From NCBI RefSeq assembly GCF_019793435.1, contig NZ_JAILYH010000035.1:1-32074 (forward strand): a stretch of 32,074 nucleotides of DNA, written 5' to 3'. The notes beneath the pieces were generated by a model. The model had not been told where the DNA came from. It saw only the letters and a program-made list of their open reading frames with translations, and made no database searches. Both the position numbers and the translations under genes were made by a program. Origin of the DNA: Rhizobium redzepovicii (GTDB lineage Bacteria; Pseudomonadota; Alphaproteobacteria; Rhizobiales; Rhizobiaceae). How positions within the stretch are numbered: position 1 is the stretch's first letter; every line of letters starts with the position of its first letter. Of the stretch, positions 31,645-32,074 are shown one piece after another.

Positions 31645-32074
31645 ATGCGCAAGTTTTTGAGCTCGGCGGCTGTTGCCGTCGTGATGATGGCTGGCCTCGG
31701 TGCGGCGCAGGCAGCCGACGTGAAGGAAGTGCAGATGCTGCACTGGTGGACGTCGGGCGGCGAGGCGGCGGCCTTGAACGTTCTGAAGCAGGATCTGTCG
31801 AAGGAAGGCTTTGCCTGGAAGGACGTTCCGGTTGCCGGCGGCGGCGGTGATGCGGCGATGACGGCGCTGAAGGCGATGGTGGCGGCCGGCACCTATCCGA
31901 CCGCCTCGCAGATGCTGGGTTATACCGTGCTCGATTATGCCCAGGCGGGCGTCATGGGCGACCTGACCGAGACGGCGAAGAAGGAAGGCTGGGACAAGTC
32001 GGTGCCGGCGGCGCTGCAGAAGTTCTCCGTCTATGACGGCAAATGGGTCGCAGCCCCCGTCAACGTCCACTCGG
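31645..32074 (+). CDS. CUT1-type sugar ABC transporter substrate-binding protein (partial, 5' end)
   Basis: The frame is open from the ATG at 31645 to the window end, 143 codons. GGGAGGAA lies 5-6 nt upstream. The signal peptide is MRKFLSSAAVAVVMMAGLGA, cleaved after AQA before ADVKEVQ. The mature start VQMLHWWTSGGEAAALNVLK and the VAGGGGDAAMTALKAM segment match glucose-type (GtsA-like) extracellular binding proteins of family 1. It would capture a mono- or oligosaccharide in the periplasm for the permease and ATPase genes expected just downstream. It is divergent from the LacI-type regulator, 307 nt away. That gap holds the operators and an AT-rich stretch (about 31421-31500). Confidence 0.92.
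   Translation, partial: MRKFLSSAAVAVVMMAGLGAAQAADVKEVQMLHWWTSGGEAAALNVLKQDLSKEGFAWKDVPVAGGGGDAAMTALKAMVAAGTYPTASQMLGYTVLDYAQAGVMGDLTETAKKEGWDKSVPAALQKFSVYDGKWVAAPVNVHS

Overview
The window looks like chromosomal DNA of an alphaproteobacterium of the Rhizobium/Agrobacterium group, most likely the Rhizobium leguminosarum/etli cluster. This rests on high GC with strong GC3 bias, many GGAGG-led starts, class Ib nrdHIEF behind a B12 riboswitch, an initiator tRNA of the kind that ends rhizobial rRNA operons, a DUF779/acetaldehyde dehydrogenase pair, and CTCCCC palindromic repeats. The species call is inference; no search was run.

Region 1 (1-3.34 kb): an initiator tRNA-Met gene with its terminator, a large methyl-accepting chemotaxis protein, a 3' remnant of an IS66-type transposase, then a second degraded copy of the tRNA 3' end followed by a perfect 20-bp-stem terminator. 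This reads as a decayed islet inserted at the tRNA gene. Region 2 (3.5-5.7 kb): three consecutive genes for exported proteins of unknown role (a triple Cys-repeat protein, a DUF2092 protein, a Tyr-rich small protein). Region 3 (5.7-10.1 kb, minus strand): an RND efflux permease and its lipoprotein adaptor, without an outer-membrane channel gene. Region 4 (10.3-14.3 kb, minus): a DUF4239/bestrophin-like membrane protein, a Ca2+/H+ antiporter, an SDR protein lacking its catalytic Ser, and a DJ-1/PfpI plus ribbon-helix-helix gene pair. Region 5 (14.4-17.6 kb, minus): an AcoR-like regulator without its AAA+ domain, acetaldehyde dehydrogenase and DUF779, with a perfect palindromic operator candidate between regulator and enzyme. 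Region 6 (17.9-22.5 kb): exported MsrB, a YhiN/BaiN-type flavoprotein, and a divergent MerR-type regulator/ZntA-type P-type ATPase pair sharing a textbook MerR-family operator.

Region 7 (22.6-27.1 kb): the class Ib ribonucleotide reductase operon nrdHIEF, with a NrdR-box-like site over its promoter, a complete cobalamin riboswitch, and a 270-nt leader between riboswitch and nrdH. A compound palindromic repeat sits between nrdE and nrdF. The arrangement predicts that B12 shuts off the B12-independent reductase. Region 8 (27.2-28.4 kb): a class III nucleotide cyclase. Region 9 (28.4-30.2 kb, minus): the queuosine-precursor operon queCDE with overlapping genes and a compact preQ1-I riboswitch that ends in the queC Shine-Dalgarno region. 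Region 10 (30.3 kb to the end): a LacI-type regulator divergent from a CUT1 sugar ABC transporter substrate-binding gene that runs off the window, with two CG-centred operator candidates between them.

The best leads are the tRNA-bounded islet, the dual (NrdR plus B12) control of nrdHIEF with its unexplained long leader, the preQ1 riboswitch, and the cluster of exported proteins of unknown function.
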